The position numbers were made by a program, and so were the translations under genes. Positions 1 to 6,853 of a DNA stretch of 6,987 nt are shown in pieces. Numbering within the stretch: position 1 is the first letter of the stretch; each line of letters starts with the position of its first letter. Under the pieces are notes generated by a model. That model did not search any database. It was not told where the DNA came from and saw nothing but the letters and a program-made list of their open reading frames with translations. The stretch lies in contig CALFYR010000494.1 in assembly GCA_937954195.1 (NCBI GenBank), forward strand, positions 1-6,987, written 5' to 3'. The stretch is from an uncultured Dehalococcoidia bacterium. GTDB lineage: Bacteria > Chloroflexota > Dehalococcoidia > Tepidiformales > Tepidiformaceae.

Positions 1-541
1 GCGCGTGCTCGAACGGCGCCGGGTGGGGCTTCAGGTACCCGACCTCCACGGAGACGGACACAGCGTCCCAGCCGATATCGAGACCGGCCGCGACGAGGTC
101 GCCCCGAAAGCGTTCGCCGCCGAACGCACGGTTCGTCACAATGCCGAGCCGGAACGACCGGTTGCGCAGTTCCTCCAGCATCATCCGTGCGTCGTCATAG
201 GCCACCTTGCCGCCTTCGGCCCCCGAAACGTAGATGGCTTCCATGAACTGTGCCGCCTGCTCAACGGAGAAGGCGACGCCCACATCCGCCGCCGCCCGCC
301 GAGCTACCTCGCCGTAAGCGGGCTCAACACGGTCGCCAGCCCGGGCGCTGCGCATCGCCTCTTCGAGGGCCGTCCAGCATCGGCGAGCAAGGAGACCAGG
401 GTCGCCAGCCTGGATGTCCCGTTCGCGGAGGAACGCGGCGGCCCGCTCAGCCGCCTTCGCGCGGAACACGTCGGCCGGCGGCGCGGCGGCGCTGTGCCAC
501 AACGTATCCCCGACATCAAACAACACTGCGCGTATGGGCAT
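1..541 (-). CDS. HAD-superfamily hydrolase, C-terminus cut off by window edge
   Basis: This is the N-terminal 180 residues of a haloacid dehalogenase-like hydrolase, read from ATG at 541 towards base 1; it is open at the window edge. Motif I is FDVGDTL with nucleophile Asp9 and Thr13. A helical, Ala/Arg-rich stretch (about residues 17-115) fits a C1-type cap. Motif II is GIVTNR with Thr136, and motif III is Lys171 in GYLKPHP. The final GD/DD motif IV is expected just beyond the window. The Asp+2 acid/base of classic HAD phosphatases is Gly11 here. Many family members carry DVGxTL, so the protein is not necessarily inactive, but a phosphatase call is less safe. ATG 541 is chosen because the core strand with motif I starts four residues later. 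A GGAG lies 12 bases upstream, which is too far for a strong ribosome site. The gene is divergent from the glycogen genes. Substrate unknown. Confidence 0.88.
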   Translation of the reverse strand, partial: MPIRAVLFDVGDTLWHSAAAPPADVFRAKAAERAAAFLRERDIQAGDPGLLARRCWTALEEAMRSARAGDRVEPAYGEVARRAAADVGVAFSVEQAAQFMEAIYVSGAEGGKVAYDDARMMLEELRNRSFRLGIVTNRAFGGERFRGDLVAAGLDIGWDAVSVSVEVGYLKPHPAPFEHA

Positions 542-572
542 TGGGCCGGTTCGCTCCGGGTGCGCGGGTAGC

Positions 573-589
573 CACCATGATCGATGGTG
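573..589. repeat. Short inverted repeat in the divergent promoter region
   Basis: CACCAT (573-578) and ATGGTG (584-589) are perfect 6-base inverted arms around GATCG. The repeat sits 32 bases from the HAD start and 69 bases from the glgP start, so it could be an operator for a dimeric regulator acting on either gene. Six-base arms occur by chance often enough that this is only a candidate. It lacks a following T run and is not a terminator. Confidence 0.25.
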
Positions 590-645
590 CCACCCGTCCC
601 GCTAACGGTGTACCACACGTCCGCTGCCCTGTAGCGCCACCGCGC

Positions 646-651
646 TAAGAT
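646..651 (+). promoter_or_regulatory. Putative -10 element for glgP, spaced for a leaderless transcript
   Basis: TAAGAT matches the TANNNT core of a sigma-70 -10 hexamer. Its last base is followed by six bases and then the A of the glgP ATG at 658, so the expected transcription start coincides with the start codon. A GGGAG stretch abuts the ATG with no spacer, too close to act as a Shine-Dalgarno site, which also favours leaderless translation. No TTGACA-like -35 box is visible 16-18 bases upstream. The same bases read on the minus strand give TATCTT (652-647), which could serve the HAD gene. Confidence 0.45.
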
Positions 652-657
652 AGGGAG

Positions 658-3210
658 ATGCGACTTCGCGCCACCCGCACCGTTGTGGTGCAGCCGGCCT
701 TGCCTCCCGAACTCGAACCGCTTCGTGCGCTCTCCCGGAACCTCTACTGGACCTGGAATGTGGATGCCGCCGAACTCTTCGAGCGCATCGACCGCGATGC
801 ATGGCACCGCACCGGCCATAACCCAATATCCCTCCTCCAACAGACACCCCGTTCGCGCTTCGATGAGCTCGCGTCCGACGATGGCTTTCGGACGCACCTG
901 GACCGCGTGAGCCACGCCCTGCAGGCGTACCTGGAGCGGCCGCCGCTGGTCACCGTCGATGGGGCGAACACGCGAGAGGTCATTGCCTACTTCTCGCTCG
1001 AGTTTGCGCTCACCGAGAGTTTCCCGAACTACTCCGGCGGCCTGGGCGTGCTGGCGGGCGATCACCTCAAGTCCGCGAGCGACGTTGGTCTGCCCCTGGT
1101 GGGGGTTGGCCTGTTCTATCACGAGGGCTACTTCCGGCAGGCTCTCAGCCCCGATGGTTGGCAGCTCGAGGAGTACACCCCCCTCGACGCCGCCAACATG
1201 CCGGTCGATGCGGTTATCGGACCCGACGGTTCCCAGCTGACCATCGACCTCCCGTTCGAAGGACGAGAAGTCCGCGCGGCGATCTGGAAGGTGGCAGTGG
1301 GCAAGACGCCGCTCTACCTCCTCGATACGAACATCGAGTCCAACCAGCCGCTCGACCGGGCGATCACGGCACGCCTTTACGGAGGCGACAACGAAACCCG
1401 AATCCAGCAGGAGATCGTCCTCGGCATCGGTGGGGTGAGGGCGTTACACGCGCTCGATCTGCACCCGGCGGTCTGTCATATGAACGAGGGCCACTCCGCC
1501 CTCCTCGGCGTCGAGCGCATCCGCATGATGATGGCCGAGCACAACGTGACCTTCGCGGAAGCCCGCCACCCCGTCTCCTCCGCGACCGCGTTCACCACGC
1601 ACACGGCCGTTGCCGCCGGCATCGACCACTTCGATTCCGAACTGGTGAAGCGCTACCTCGGCCACTACTACCGTACGCTCGGCCTCGATGACACCGCGTT
1701 CCTCGGGCTCGGCCGCACGAACCCGTTGGACGAACACGAACCGTTCTCCATGGCGCTCCTGGGCATCCGCCTTTCTGGATACCGGAACGGCGTTTCCAGG
1801 CTGCACCGCGGCGTTTCACGCAGACTCTGGGAAGCGGTGTGGCCAAACATCCCGATCGACCAGATCCCGATTGAATCGGTCACGAACGGCGTGCACTTCC
1901 CCACCTGGGTGGCCGGCGAAATCGGCGACCTCTACGACCGGTACGTCGGACCGGATTGGCGCGACGACCCCGCCTCCGCCGACTGGGCGAAGGTAGCCGC
2001 GATCCCCGACGAGGACCTTTGGAACACGCACGATCGCCAGCGCGAGCGCCTCATCATGCGCGCGCGGACCCAGCACATGGAAACCCTCATGAGCCGGGGC
2101 GAATCACCATCGGCCGGAGCCACGGGCCAGTGCCTCGAACAGGGCGCGTTGACGATTGGTTTCGCGCGGCGGTTCGCGGGCTACAAACGCGCCACGCTCC
2201 TCTTCCGCGATCCCGATCGGCTTGCCGCCATCCTCAATAACGCGGACCGGCCGGTGCAGTTCATCTTCGCCGGCAAGGCCCACCCTCGCGATGAAGGCGC
2301 GAAAGCGCTCATCCGCGAAGTGCTGCAGTTCAGCCGCCGGCCCGAATTCCGGGACCGGCTTGTGCTCCTCGAACGTTACGACGTCGACCTCGCGCGGTCG
2401 CTCGTGCAGGGTGCGGACATCTGGCTCAACACCCCTCTGCGACCCCTCGAAGCCAGCGGCACAAGCGGAATGAAGTCCGTGGCGAACGGCGGCATCCACA
2501 TGAGCGTGCTCGATGGCTGGTGGTGGGAGGCCTACCGCCCCGGCCTCGGCTGGACCGTCGGCCGGGACCGTGTCGATGACGATCCGGAGGCGCAGGACGC
2601 GTTTGACGCCAACTCAATCTACGACCTCCTTGAGAACGAGATCGTGCCCACGTTCTACGACCGCGACGCCGACGGCGTGCCGCGACGGTGGGTCGAACGC
2701 ATGAAGGCATCGATCGCGGCATTCGGCCCGGTCTTCAACACCAACCGGATGGTGGCGGAATACGCGGCGGATGCGTACACCCCGGCGGCCGCGAACTGGA
2801 AGCGCCTCCGTGCGGACGACTTCGCCGCCGCCCGTGACCTGGCATCCTGGCTCGAACGCGCTCTGCCTGCCTGGCCCGGCGTGAAACTGCTCTCGGTCGC
2901 CGATGACGCCTCGGGCGCTGAAAGCGCCGGGCAGCCAATCACGGTCACCGTGCAGGTGCATCCCGGGACCCTTCCGCCACCCGAACTCCGCGTCGATTTG
3001 GTTTGCGGACCCGCGGGCCCGGATGGAGAACTCCGCGGCTCCCACGTGATGCCGCTCTCGCTCATCGAGCGGCACGACGACGGACTCTGTGTCTTCCAGG
3101 GAAACCTCACGCCGGAGCAAGGCGGCCGGATCGGCTACGCGGTGCGGATCCTTCCCCACCACCCGGCCCTCGCCCACCCACTTTCCACCGGCCTCGCGCT
3201 CTGGGGTTAG
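658..3210 (+). CDS. glgP: Alpha-glucan (glycogen/maltodextrin) phosphorylase, DUF3417 type
   Basis: PLP-dependent enzyme that phosphorolyses terminal alpha-1,4 glucose units of glycogen or maltodextrin to glucose-1-phosphate in the cytoplasm. At 850 residues it matches the bacterial/thermophile alpha-glucan phosphorylase family rather than the E. coli/rabbit type. Residues about 12-115 form the DUF3417 N-terminal domain (LYWTWN, GHNP). The glycine loop GGLGVLAGDHLK starts at 127. CHMNEGHSAL lies at 273-282, THT at 314-316 and TNGVH at 409-413. The phosphate-site segment FARRFAGYKR carries Arg505 and Lys510, with the same five-residue spacing as rabbit Arg569/Lys574. EASGTSGMK places the PLP Lys at 606. 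Residues about 740-850 are a C-terminal extension, probably a beta domain, ending in a VRILPHHP segment typical of this subfamily. The N-terminal phosphorylation and AMP-control elements of animal enzymes are not recognisable. First gene of the glycogen cluster; its stop is 7 bases before the GH57 start. Confidence 0.96.
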   Translation: MRLRATRTVVVQPALPPELEPLRALSRNLYWTWNVDAAELFERIDRDAWHRTGHNPISLLQQTPRSRFDELASDDGFRTHLDRVSHALQAYLERPPLVTVDGANTREVIAYFSLEFALTESFPNYSGGLGVLAGDHLKSASDVGLPLVGVGLFYHEGYFRQALSPDGWQLEEYTPLDAANMPVDAVIGPDGSQLTIDLPFEGREVRAAIWKVAVGKTPLYLLDTNIESNQPLDRAITARLYGGDNETRIQQEIVLGIGGVRALHALDLHPAVCHMNEGHSALLGVERIRMMMAEHNVTFAEARHPVSSATAFTTHTAVAAGIDHFDSELVKRYLGHYYRTLGLDDTAFLGLGRTNPLDEHEPFSMALLGIRLSGYRNGVSRLHRGVSRRLWEAVWPNIPIDQIPIESVTNGVHFPTWVAGEIGDLYDRYVGPDWRDDPASADWAKVAAIPDEDLWNTHDRQRERLIMRARTQHMETLMSRGESPSAGATGQCLEQGALTIGFARRFAGYKRATLLFRDPDRLAAILNNADRPVQFIFAGKAHPRDEGAKALIREVLQFSRRPEFRDRLVLLERYDVDLARSLVQGADIWLNTPLRPLEASGTSGMKSVANGGIHMSVLDGWWWEAYRPGLGWTVGRDRVDDDPEAQDAFDANSIYDLLENEIVPTFYDRDADGVPRRWVERMKASIAAFGPVFNTNRMVAEYAADAYTPAAANWKRLRADDFAAARDLASWLERALPAWPGVKLLSVADDASGAESAGQPITVTVQVHPGTLPPPELRVDLVCGPAGPDGELRGSHVMPLSLIERHDDGLCVFQGNLTPEQGGRIGYAVRILPHHPALAHPLSTGLALWG

Positions 3211-3217
3211 CAACACA

Positions 3218-4453
3218 ATGACCTACTGGGCTCAGCTCCTTCACTTCTACCAGCCACCCACGCAAACGCACGACATTCTCGCGAAGGTCGCGAGCGAGTC
3301 CTACCGGCCGCTCATCGCGGTGTTGCGCGCCCATCCGACCGCTCGGCTGGCGGTGAACATCCAGGGCGTCCTCACCGACCTGCTCCTGGAGCACGGCCTC
3401 CGCGACGTCGTCGACGGCTTGCGGGAGCTGGCCGAAAAAGGCCAGGTCGAATTCGTGGGCAGCGGCAAGTTCCACCCTATCCTCCCGCTCATCCCCGAAT
3501 CGGAACGCAAGCGGGCGATCTCCGAGAACTTCCACACCAACGGCGCGGCTTTCGGCAGCAGCTGGAAGCCACGCGGCTTCTTCCCGCCCGAGATGTGCTA
3601 CAGCGCGGGGATTGCCGAGAGCATTCACCAGTCCGGCCACGAATGGGTCATCCTGAGCGGTGTGGCCTGCCCCGCCGAATGGCCGACAAACGTGGTGTAC
3701 CGTGCGCCGGCCAACTCCAGCAGCATCGGCGTGCTCTTCCGGGACGACATCCACAGCAACCGCATCTCCTTCCGCGAGACCAGCCCTGAAGCGTTCGTTG
3801 CCGACCTCCAGCGCCTCGGCGGCGCGGAAGAGGCGTACATGCTCACCGCCATGGACGCCGAGACCTACGGCCACCACATTCGCAACTGGGAACAGGAATT
3901 CCTCGGCGACACCATCGCCCTTATCGACCAGCAGGCAAAGCGTGGCGCCAGCAAGGTCAAAATGGTGCTCCCCAGTGAGATCGTTGACCTCTTCCCGGCC
4001 GGCCCCGTCATTGAGCCGCACGCATCCAGCTGGAGCACGTCTCACGATGATCTCGCCGCCCACAATCCGTATCCGCTCTGGAAGGCGCCCGGCAACAGGG
4101 TCCACGACCTCCAATGGGAGTACGTCGACCACTGCCTGGACCTCGTCTCTGTCGCCCGGCGCTATGCGACCAACGACGACGCGCGAAAGTTCGCGAAGTT
4201 CGCCCACGAGAAACTCGGGCCGGCGCTTCACAGCTGCCAGTTCTGGTGGGCGAGCCGGCGCCCAATGTGGGACGTCTCGATGATTCATCGCGGTTTTCTG
4301 CTGCTGAACCAGGTGGCTGTGTACGCATCGAAGGCGATTTCGGCCGGGTCGGCCTCGGAACCTGTGAAGCGCCAGTCCGCGTGGCGGCTGGCTGCGGCCA
4401 ACGAAATCCGCGTCCAGCTCGAACACGAACTCATCCAGAGCACCGGCGGATGA
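3218..4453 (+). CDS. GH57 family glycoside hydrolase/glucanotransferase, specificity unassigned
   Basis: A 411-residue retaining alpha-glucan-active enzyme of family GH57. Motif I is LHFYQP (His9, Gln12). The second conserved region is GSGKFHPILPLIP (81-93). The probable catalytic nucleophile is Glu125 in GFFPPEMCYS. The acid/base is Asp213 in MDAETYGHH, close in position to Glu123 and Asp214 of the Thermococcus litoralis 4-alpha-glucanotransferase. The C-terminal helical part holds HSCQFWWASRRP (338-349). It is clearly shorter than GH57 branching enzymes (over 500 residues), amylopullulanases and AmyC, and no extra C-terminal domain is seen. No signal peptide, so it should act in the cytoplasm. 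ATG 3218 is chosen because MTYWAQLLHF begins directly with the first barrel strand; further upstream the frame runs inside glgP. GGGG at 3203-3206 is a weak ribosome site, so translation is probably coupled to glgP. Between glgP and glgA it may branch, debranch or disproportionate glycogen (inference). Confidence 0.9.
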   Translation: MTYWAQLLHFYQPPTQTHDILAKVASESYRPLIAVLRAHPTARLAVNIQGVLTDLLLEHGLRDVVDGLRELAEKGQVEFVGSGKFHPILPLIPESERKRAISENFHTNGAAFGSSWKPRGFFPPEMCYSAGIAESIHQSGHEWVILSGVACPAEWPTNVVYRAPANSSSIGVLFRDDIHSNRISFRETSPEAFVADLQRLGGAEEAYMLTAMDAETYGHHIRNWEQEFLGDTIALIDQQAKRGASKVKMVLPSEIVDLFPAGPVIEPHASSWSTSHDDLAAHNPYPLWKAPGNRVHDLQWEYVDHCLDLVSVARRYATNDDARKFAKFAHEKLGPALHSCQFWWASRRPMWDVSMIHRGFLLLNQVAVYASKAISAGSASEPVKRQSAWRLAAANEIRVQLEHELIQSTGG

Positions 4454-5829
4454 AGATCCTGTTCGCCTCGGCCGAAGTCGACCCGTTCGCGAAGGTTGGC
4501 GGTCTTGCCGACGTCGCCGCCGCCTTGCCGCAGCGCCTGCTGGAGATGGGTCACGACGTGCGCGTGGTCACGCCCTGCCACCCGACTGCCGTTGCGGCCC
4601 ACACCGCATCCACAGCACACCGGCTCTACACGGTGCCAACCCAGGGCCCGGAGCGCGAAATCGATGTCGCGACCACGGCAGGCATCGGGGGCGTCCCCGT
4701 CGACCTGGTCCTCGAACCGGGATACTTCGGCGGGAAGAGCGTCTACGGCGAACCGGACGACCTCTTCCGCTACCAGTTCTTCTGCCGGGCCATCGTCGAG
4801 ATGCTGAAGAACGACGACTGGATCCCGGACATTCTCCACCTGAACGACTGGCACACCGCGCCGCTCGCCTTCGCCATGCGCAACCTCGCCTGGGGCAACC
4901 CGCGGCTGCGCGGCGTGGGCACCGTCTTCACCATCCACAACCTGCGCTACCGCGGCCCGGATGAGTTCAACGACTTCCTCGCGCAGGCTATCTACTACTC
5001 GGATGTCGTCACAACCGTGAGCCCCACCTACGCCCAGGAGATCCTGACGCGCGAGTACGGTGAGGGCCTCGAATCGCTGCTGCAGCTCCGTGCCGACTCC
5101 CTCCACGGGATCCTGAACGGCGTGAACTACGACGTGTTCAACCCGCGCACTGACAAGCACGTACGCCACCCGTACGACCTCGCGACGGTCGAGGACCGCG
5201 TGGCCAACCGCGTCTCGCTCCGCGAGGAACTCGCGCTCCCCGAAGCCGACGGCCCCATTGCGGCGATGGTCACGCGGCTGACCGAGCAGAAGGGCGTGGA
5301 CCTGGTCCTCCAGGCCGTGCCCGAACTGGCCGCAATCGGCGCGCAACTCGTCATCCTCGGCGAAGGTGACCAGTGGCTGAAGGACGAAATCAAGCGCCTC
5401 GAGTTGGCCCACCCGGGCCACATCCTGCTCGCCGCGCGCTTCGATGAGGGCCTTGCACAGCGAATTTACGCGGGGGCCGACATCCTCCTGATGCCCTCCC
5501 GCTACGAACCATGCGGCCTCGGTCAGATTATCGCCATGCGGTATGGCTCAGTGCCGCTTGGGCGGCGGACCGGCGGCCTCAGCGATACCATCCTCGATAT
5601 CGATGAGCACCCCGAAATGGGTACAGGGTTTCTGTTCGACGAGTTCAGTTCGTTCAGCTTCATCGCGGCGTTCGAACGGGCCGTACGCGCATTCCGAGAG
5701 CCGGAGCAGTGGGGCCGCATCCAGCGCAACGGCATGAGCCGGGACTACAGCTGGCGCGCCTCCGCTACGCATTATGTAGAGACTTACACCGCCGCGCTGC
5801 GTGCTCGCGGCATCGTCCCGCTGGAATAG
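4450..5829 (+). CDS. glgA: Glycogen synthase, GT5 family, with a shortened active-site loop
   Basis: Transfers glucose from ADP-glucose (or another nucleotide-glucose) to the non-reducing end of alpha-1,4-glucan; cytoplasmic GT-B fold enzyme of 459 residues (E. coli GlgA: 477). The N-terminal Rossmann domain opens with MKILFASAEV and the donor loop KVGGLADV (Lys15), then HLNDWHT (Asp133) and TIHNL (His163). The C-terminal domain has TRLTEQKG (Arg276, Lys281), SRYEPCGLGQ (Glu353, Cys355) and RRTGGLSDT (372-380). Arg276 to Glu353 is 77 residues, the same spacing as E. coli Arg300 to Glu377, so all main catalytic residues are present. Between TIHNL and the YYSD helix only about 15 residues remain, roughly 23 fewer than in E. 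coli GlgA. ATG 4450 overlaps the GH57 stop as ATGA, and there is no good ribosome site, which points to translational coupling. Further upstream the frame only shadows the GH57 gene. Confidence 0.95.
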   Translation: MKILFASAEVDPFAKVGGLADVAAALPQRLLEMGHDVRVVTPCHPTAVAAHTASTAHRLYTVPTQGPEREIDVATTAGIGGVPVDLVLEPGYFGGKSVYGEPDDLFRYQFFCRAIVEMLKNDDWIPDILHLNDWHTAPLAFAMRNLAWGNPRLRGVGTVFTIHNLRYRGPDEFNDFLAQAIYYSDVVTTVSPTYAQEILTREYGEGLESLLQLRADSLHGILNGVNYDVFNPRTDKHVRHPYDLATVEDRVANRVSLREELALPEADGPIAAMVTRLTEQKGVDLVLQAVPELAAIGAQLVILGEGDQWLKDEIKRLELAHPGHILLAARFDEGLAQRIYAGADILLMPSRYEPCGLGQIIAMRYGSVPLGRRTGGLSDTILDIDEHPEMGTGFLFDEFSSFSFIAAFERAVRAFREPEQWGRIQRNGMSRDYSWRASATHYVETYTAALRARGIVPLE

Positions 5830-5851
5830 CGCACACCGACCCGCTCGCTGC

Positions 5852-5857
5852 TATGCT
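5852..5857 (+). promoter_or_regulatory. Putative -10 element for the oxidoreductase gene, leaderless spacing
   Basis: TATGCT, a TANNNT match, lies in the 34-base gap after glgA. Six bases (CCCGCC) separate it from the ATG at 5864, exactly the spacing seen between TAAGAT and the glgP ATG. No purine-rich ribosome site precedes the ATG. No -35 box is recognisable at the usual distance. It suggests that the oxidoreductase gene can be transcribed separately from the glycogen genes as a leaderless message. Confidence 0.42.
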
Positions 5858-5863
5858 CCCGCC

Positions 5864-6853
5864 ATGGCCGAGAACAAGCGCATTCTCATCGTAGGCGCCG
5901 GCACCATGGGCACCGGATACGCCCGAATGCTGGCGGCAGGCCGTGTGCCCGGGGCCGAACTCGCCGGAATTGTCGATATCGATGGCGCGCGGGCGCTGGA
6001 ACTTGCCGGTGGCGTTGGGTCTCGCGCCTTCGGCGACATCGAATCCGCGATAAACGACTTCTCCCCTGATGCCGCCTACGTGGCAACGCCCGACGCCCAC
6101 CATCGCGCACCGGTCGAAGCCCTCGCCCGCGCAGGCGTCAACATCCTGGTCGAAAAGCCGCTGGCGACGACGAACGAAGACGCGCAGGCGATGCTCGACG
6201 CGGTAAACAGCGCCGGCGTCTACGCCGAGGTGAACTACTCGAACCGCTGGAACCCGCCGTTCGTCGAGGCGATGCGCGTCGTCGAAACGGGCGAACTCGG
6301 GGACATCCGCTCCTTCAACGTATGCCTCAACAACCCGGTCTCATCGCCACGTGAGCGGCTCACCTGGAGTGGTGGCACCACCCCCGCGTGGTTCCTGATG
6401 TCCCACTGCCTGGACCTGGCGCTCCACATCGGCCGCAAGCGCGCCGCCACGGTGTACGCCTCCGGTGGGCGCGGCGAACTCTCCGGAGCCGGCATCGAAA
6501 CCTACGACTGGGTCCACGCCGTGGTCCGCTACACCGACGGCGCCGATGGCGTCTTCGAATCATGCTGGATTCTCCCCGACAGCTGGCCCGGCGGTGTCGA
6601 GTTTACGTTTAAGGCCATCGGGACGAAGGGCACGTTCGCCGTGGATACCACGGAGCAGAACCTGGCGATCGCCGGCGAGCGGTTCCGTTACCCCGGGACG
6701 ATCCAGTGGGCGCCCCAGCGGTTCCAGGCGTTTCTTCGGGCCATGGATGGCGAAGGCCGCACGCGTGTGACCTTCGACGACGGCGCGGAAGTTACCCGCA
6801 TCCTCGTCGCCGTTCACCGGAGCCTGGAAACCGGCGAGGTGGAGCGCGTGTGA
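5864..6853 (+). CDS. Gfo/Idh/MocA family NAD(P)-dependent oxidoreductase
   Basis: A 329-residue cytoplasmic dehydrogenase of the glucose-fructose oxidoreductase/inositol dehydrogenase family, which typically oxidises or reduces a hydroxyl of a sugar, inositol or related polyol. The Rossmann domain begins at residue 6 with RILIVGAGTMG (Gly11, Gly13, Gly16). Asp38 or Asp40 (IVDID) ends the second strand and would favour NAD over NADP. AYVATPDAHH lies at 71-80, and the family EKP signature is at 97-99 with Lys98. The C-terminal alpha/beta domain contains ETGELGDIRSF (141-151) and SHCLDLALHIG (180-190), where His181 and Asp184 fit the usual active-site HxxD. Length is normal for the family. ATG 5864 is preferred over an in-frame ATG at 5801, which would lie inside glgA and add 21 residues with no family match. 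The substrate cannot be read from sequence. Its stop overlaps the next gene's GTG. Confidence 0.93.
   Translation: MAENKRILIVGAGTMGTGYARMLAAGRVPGAELAGIVDIDGARALELAGGVGSRAFGDIESAINDFSPDAAYVATPDAHHRAPVEALARAGVNILVEKPLATTNEDAQAMLDAVNSAGVYAEVNYSNRWNPPFVEAMRVVETGELGDIRSFNVCLNNPVSSPRERLTWSGGTTPAWFLMSHCLDLALHIGRKRAATVYASGGRGELSGAGIETYDWVHAVVRYTDGADGVFESCWILPDSWPGGVEFTFKAIGTKGTFAVDTTEQNLAIAGERFRYPGTIQWAPQRFQAFLRAMDGEGRTRVTFDDGAEVTRILVAVHRSLETGEVERV
6836..6844 (+). promoter_or_regulatory. Ribosome binding site supporting the GTG start at 6850
   Basis: GAGGTGGAG contains GAGGTG, complementary to the 16S rRNA 3' end, 8 bases before the GTG at 6850, plus a second GGAG 5 bases before it. It is the clearest Shine-Dalgarno sequence in the window and decides the start of the last gene within the GTGA overlap. 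Confidence 0.6.

Noticed and set aside
5..571. Plus-strand open frame of 188 codons at the left end
   Set aside because: Complement of the HAD gene, whose motifs I, II and III are all on the minus strand.
304..1122. Minus-strand open frame of 272 codons spanning the divergent region
   Set aside because: It conflicts with both glgP and the HAD gene, which have clear family motifs in other frames; its own sequence resembles no known family.
1158..1691. Alternative plus-strand frame of 177 codons within glgP
   Set aside because: Arg/Pro-rich shadow frame fully inside the phosphorylase gene.
3089..3217. N-terminal extension of the GH57 gene into glgP
   Set aside because: The extra 43 residues are the glgP C-terminal region read out of frame; the GH57 barrel begins directly at the ATG at 3218.
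3107..4426. Long minus-strand open frame of 439 codons opposite the GH57 gene
   Set aside because: It mirrors a real gene in high-GC DNA, shows no recognisable family motif and has a composition typical of antisense shadows (rich in Val, Arg, Gly, Ala and Glu). The GH57 motifs on the plus strand explain the region.
4114..4449. N-terminal extension of glgA into the GH57 gene
   Set aside because: GT5 synthases start with MKILFASAEV-like sequence, found at 4450; the upstream part is a shadow of the GH57 gene.
4285..5421. Minus-strand open frame of 378 codons opposite glgA
   Set aside because: Antisense shadow of glgA with no domain signature; the plus strand carries conserved GT5 motifs throughout.
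5801..5863. Upstream ATG for the oxidoreductase
   Set aside because: It would overlap the glgA end and add 21 residues before a Rossmann strand that normally begins within the first ten residues.
5830..5863. Terminator after glgA
   Set aside because: The 34-base gap has no GC-rich hairpin followed by a T run; I could not support a terminator there.
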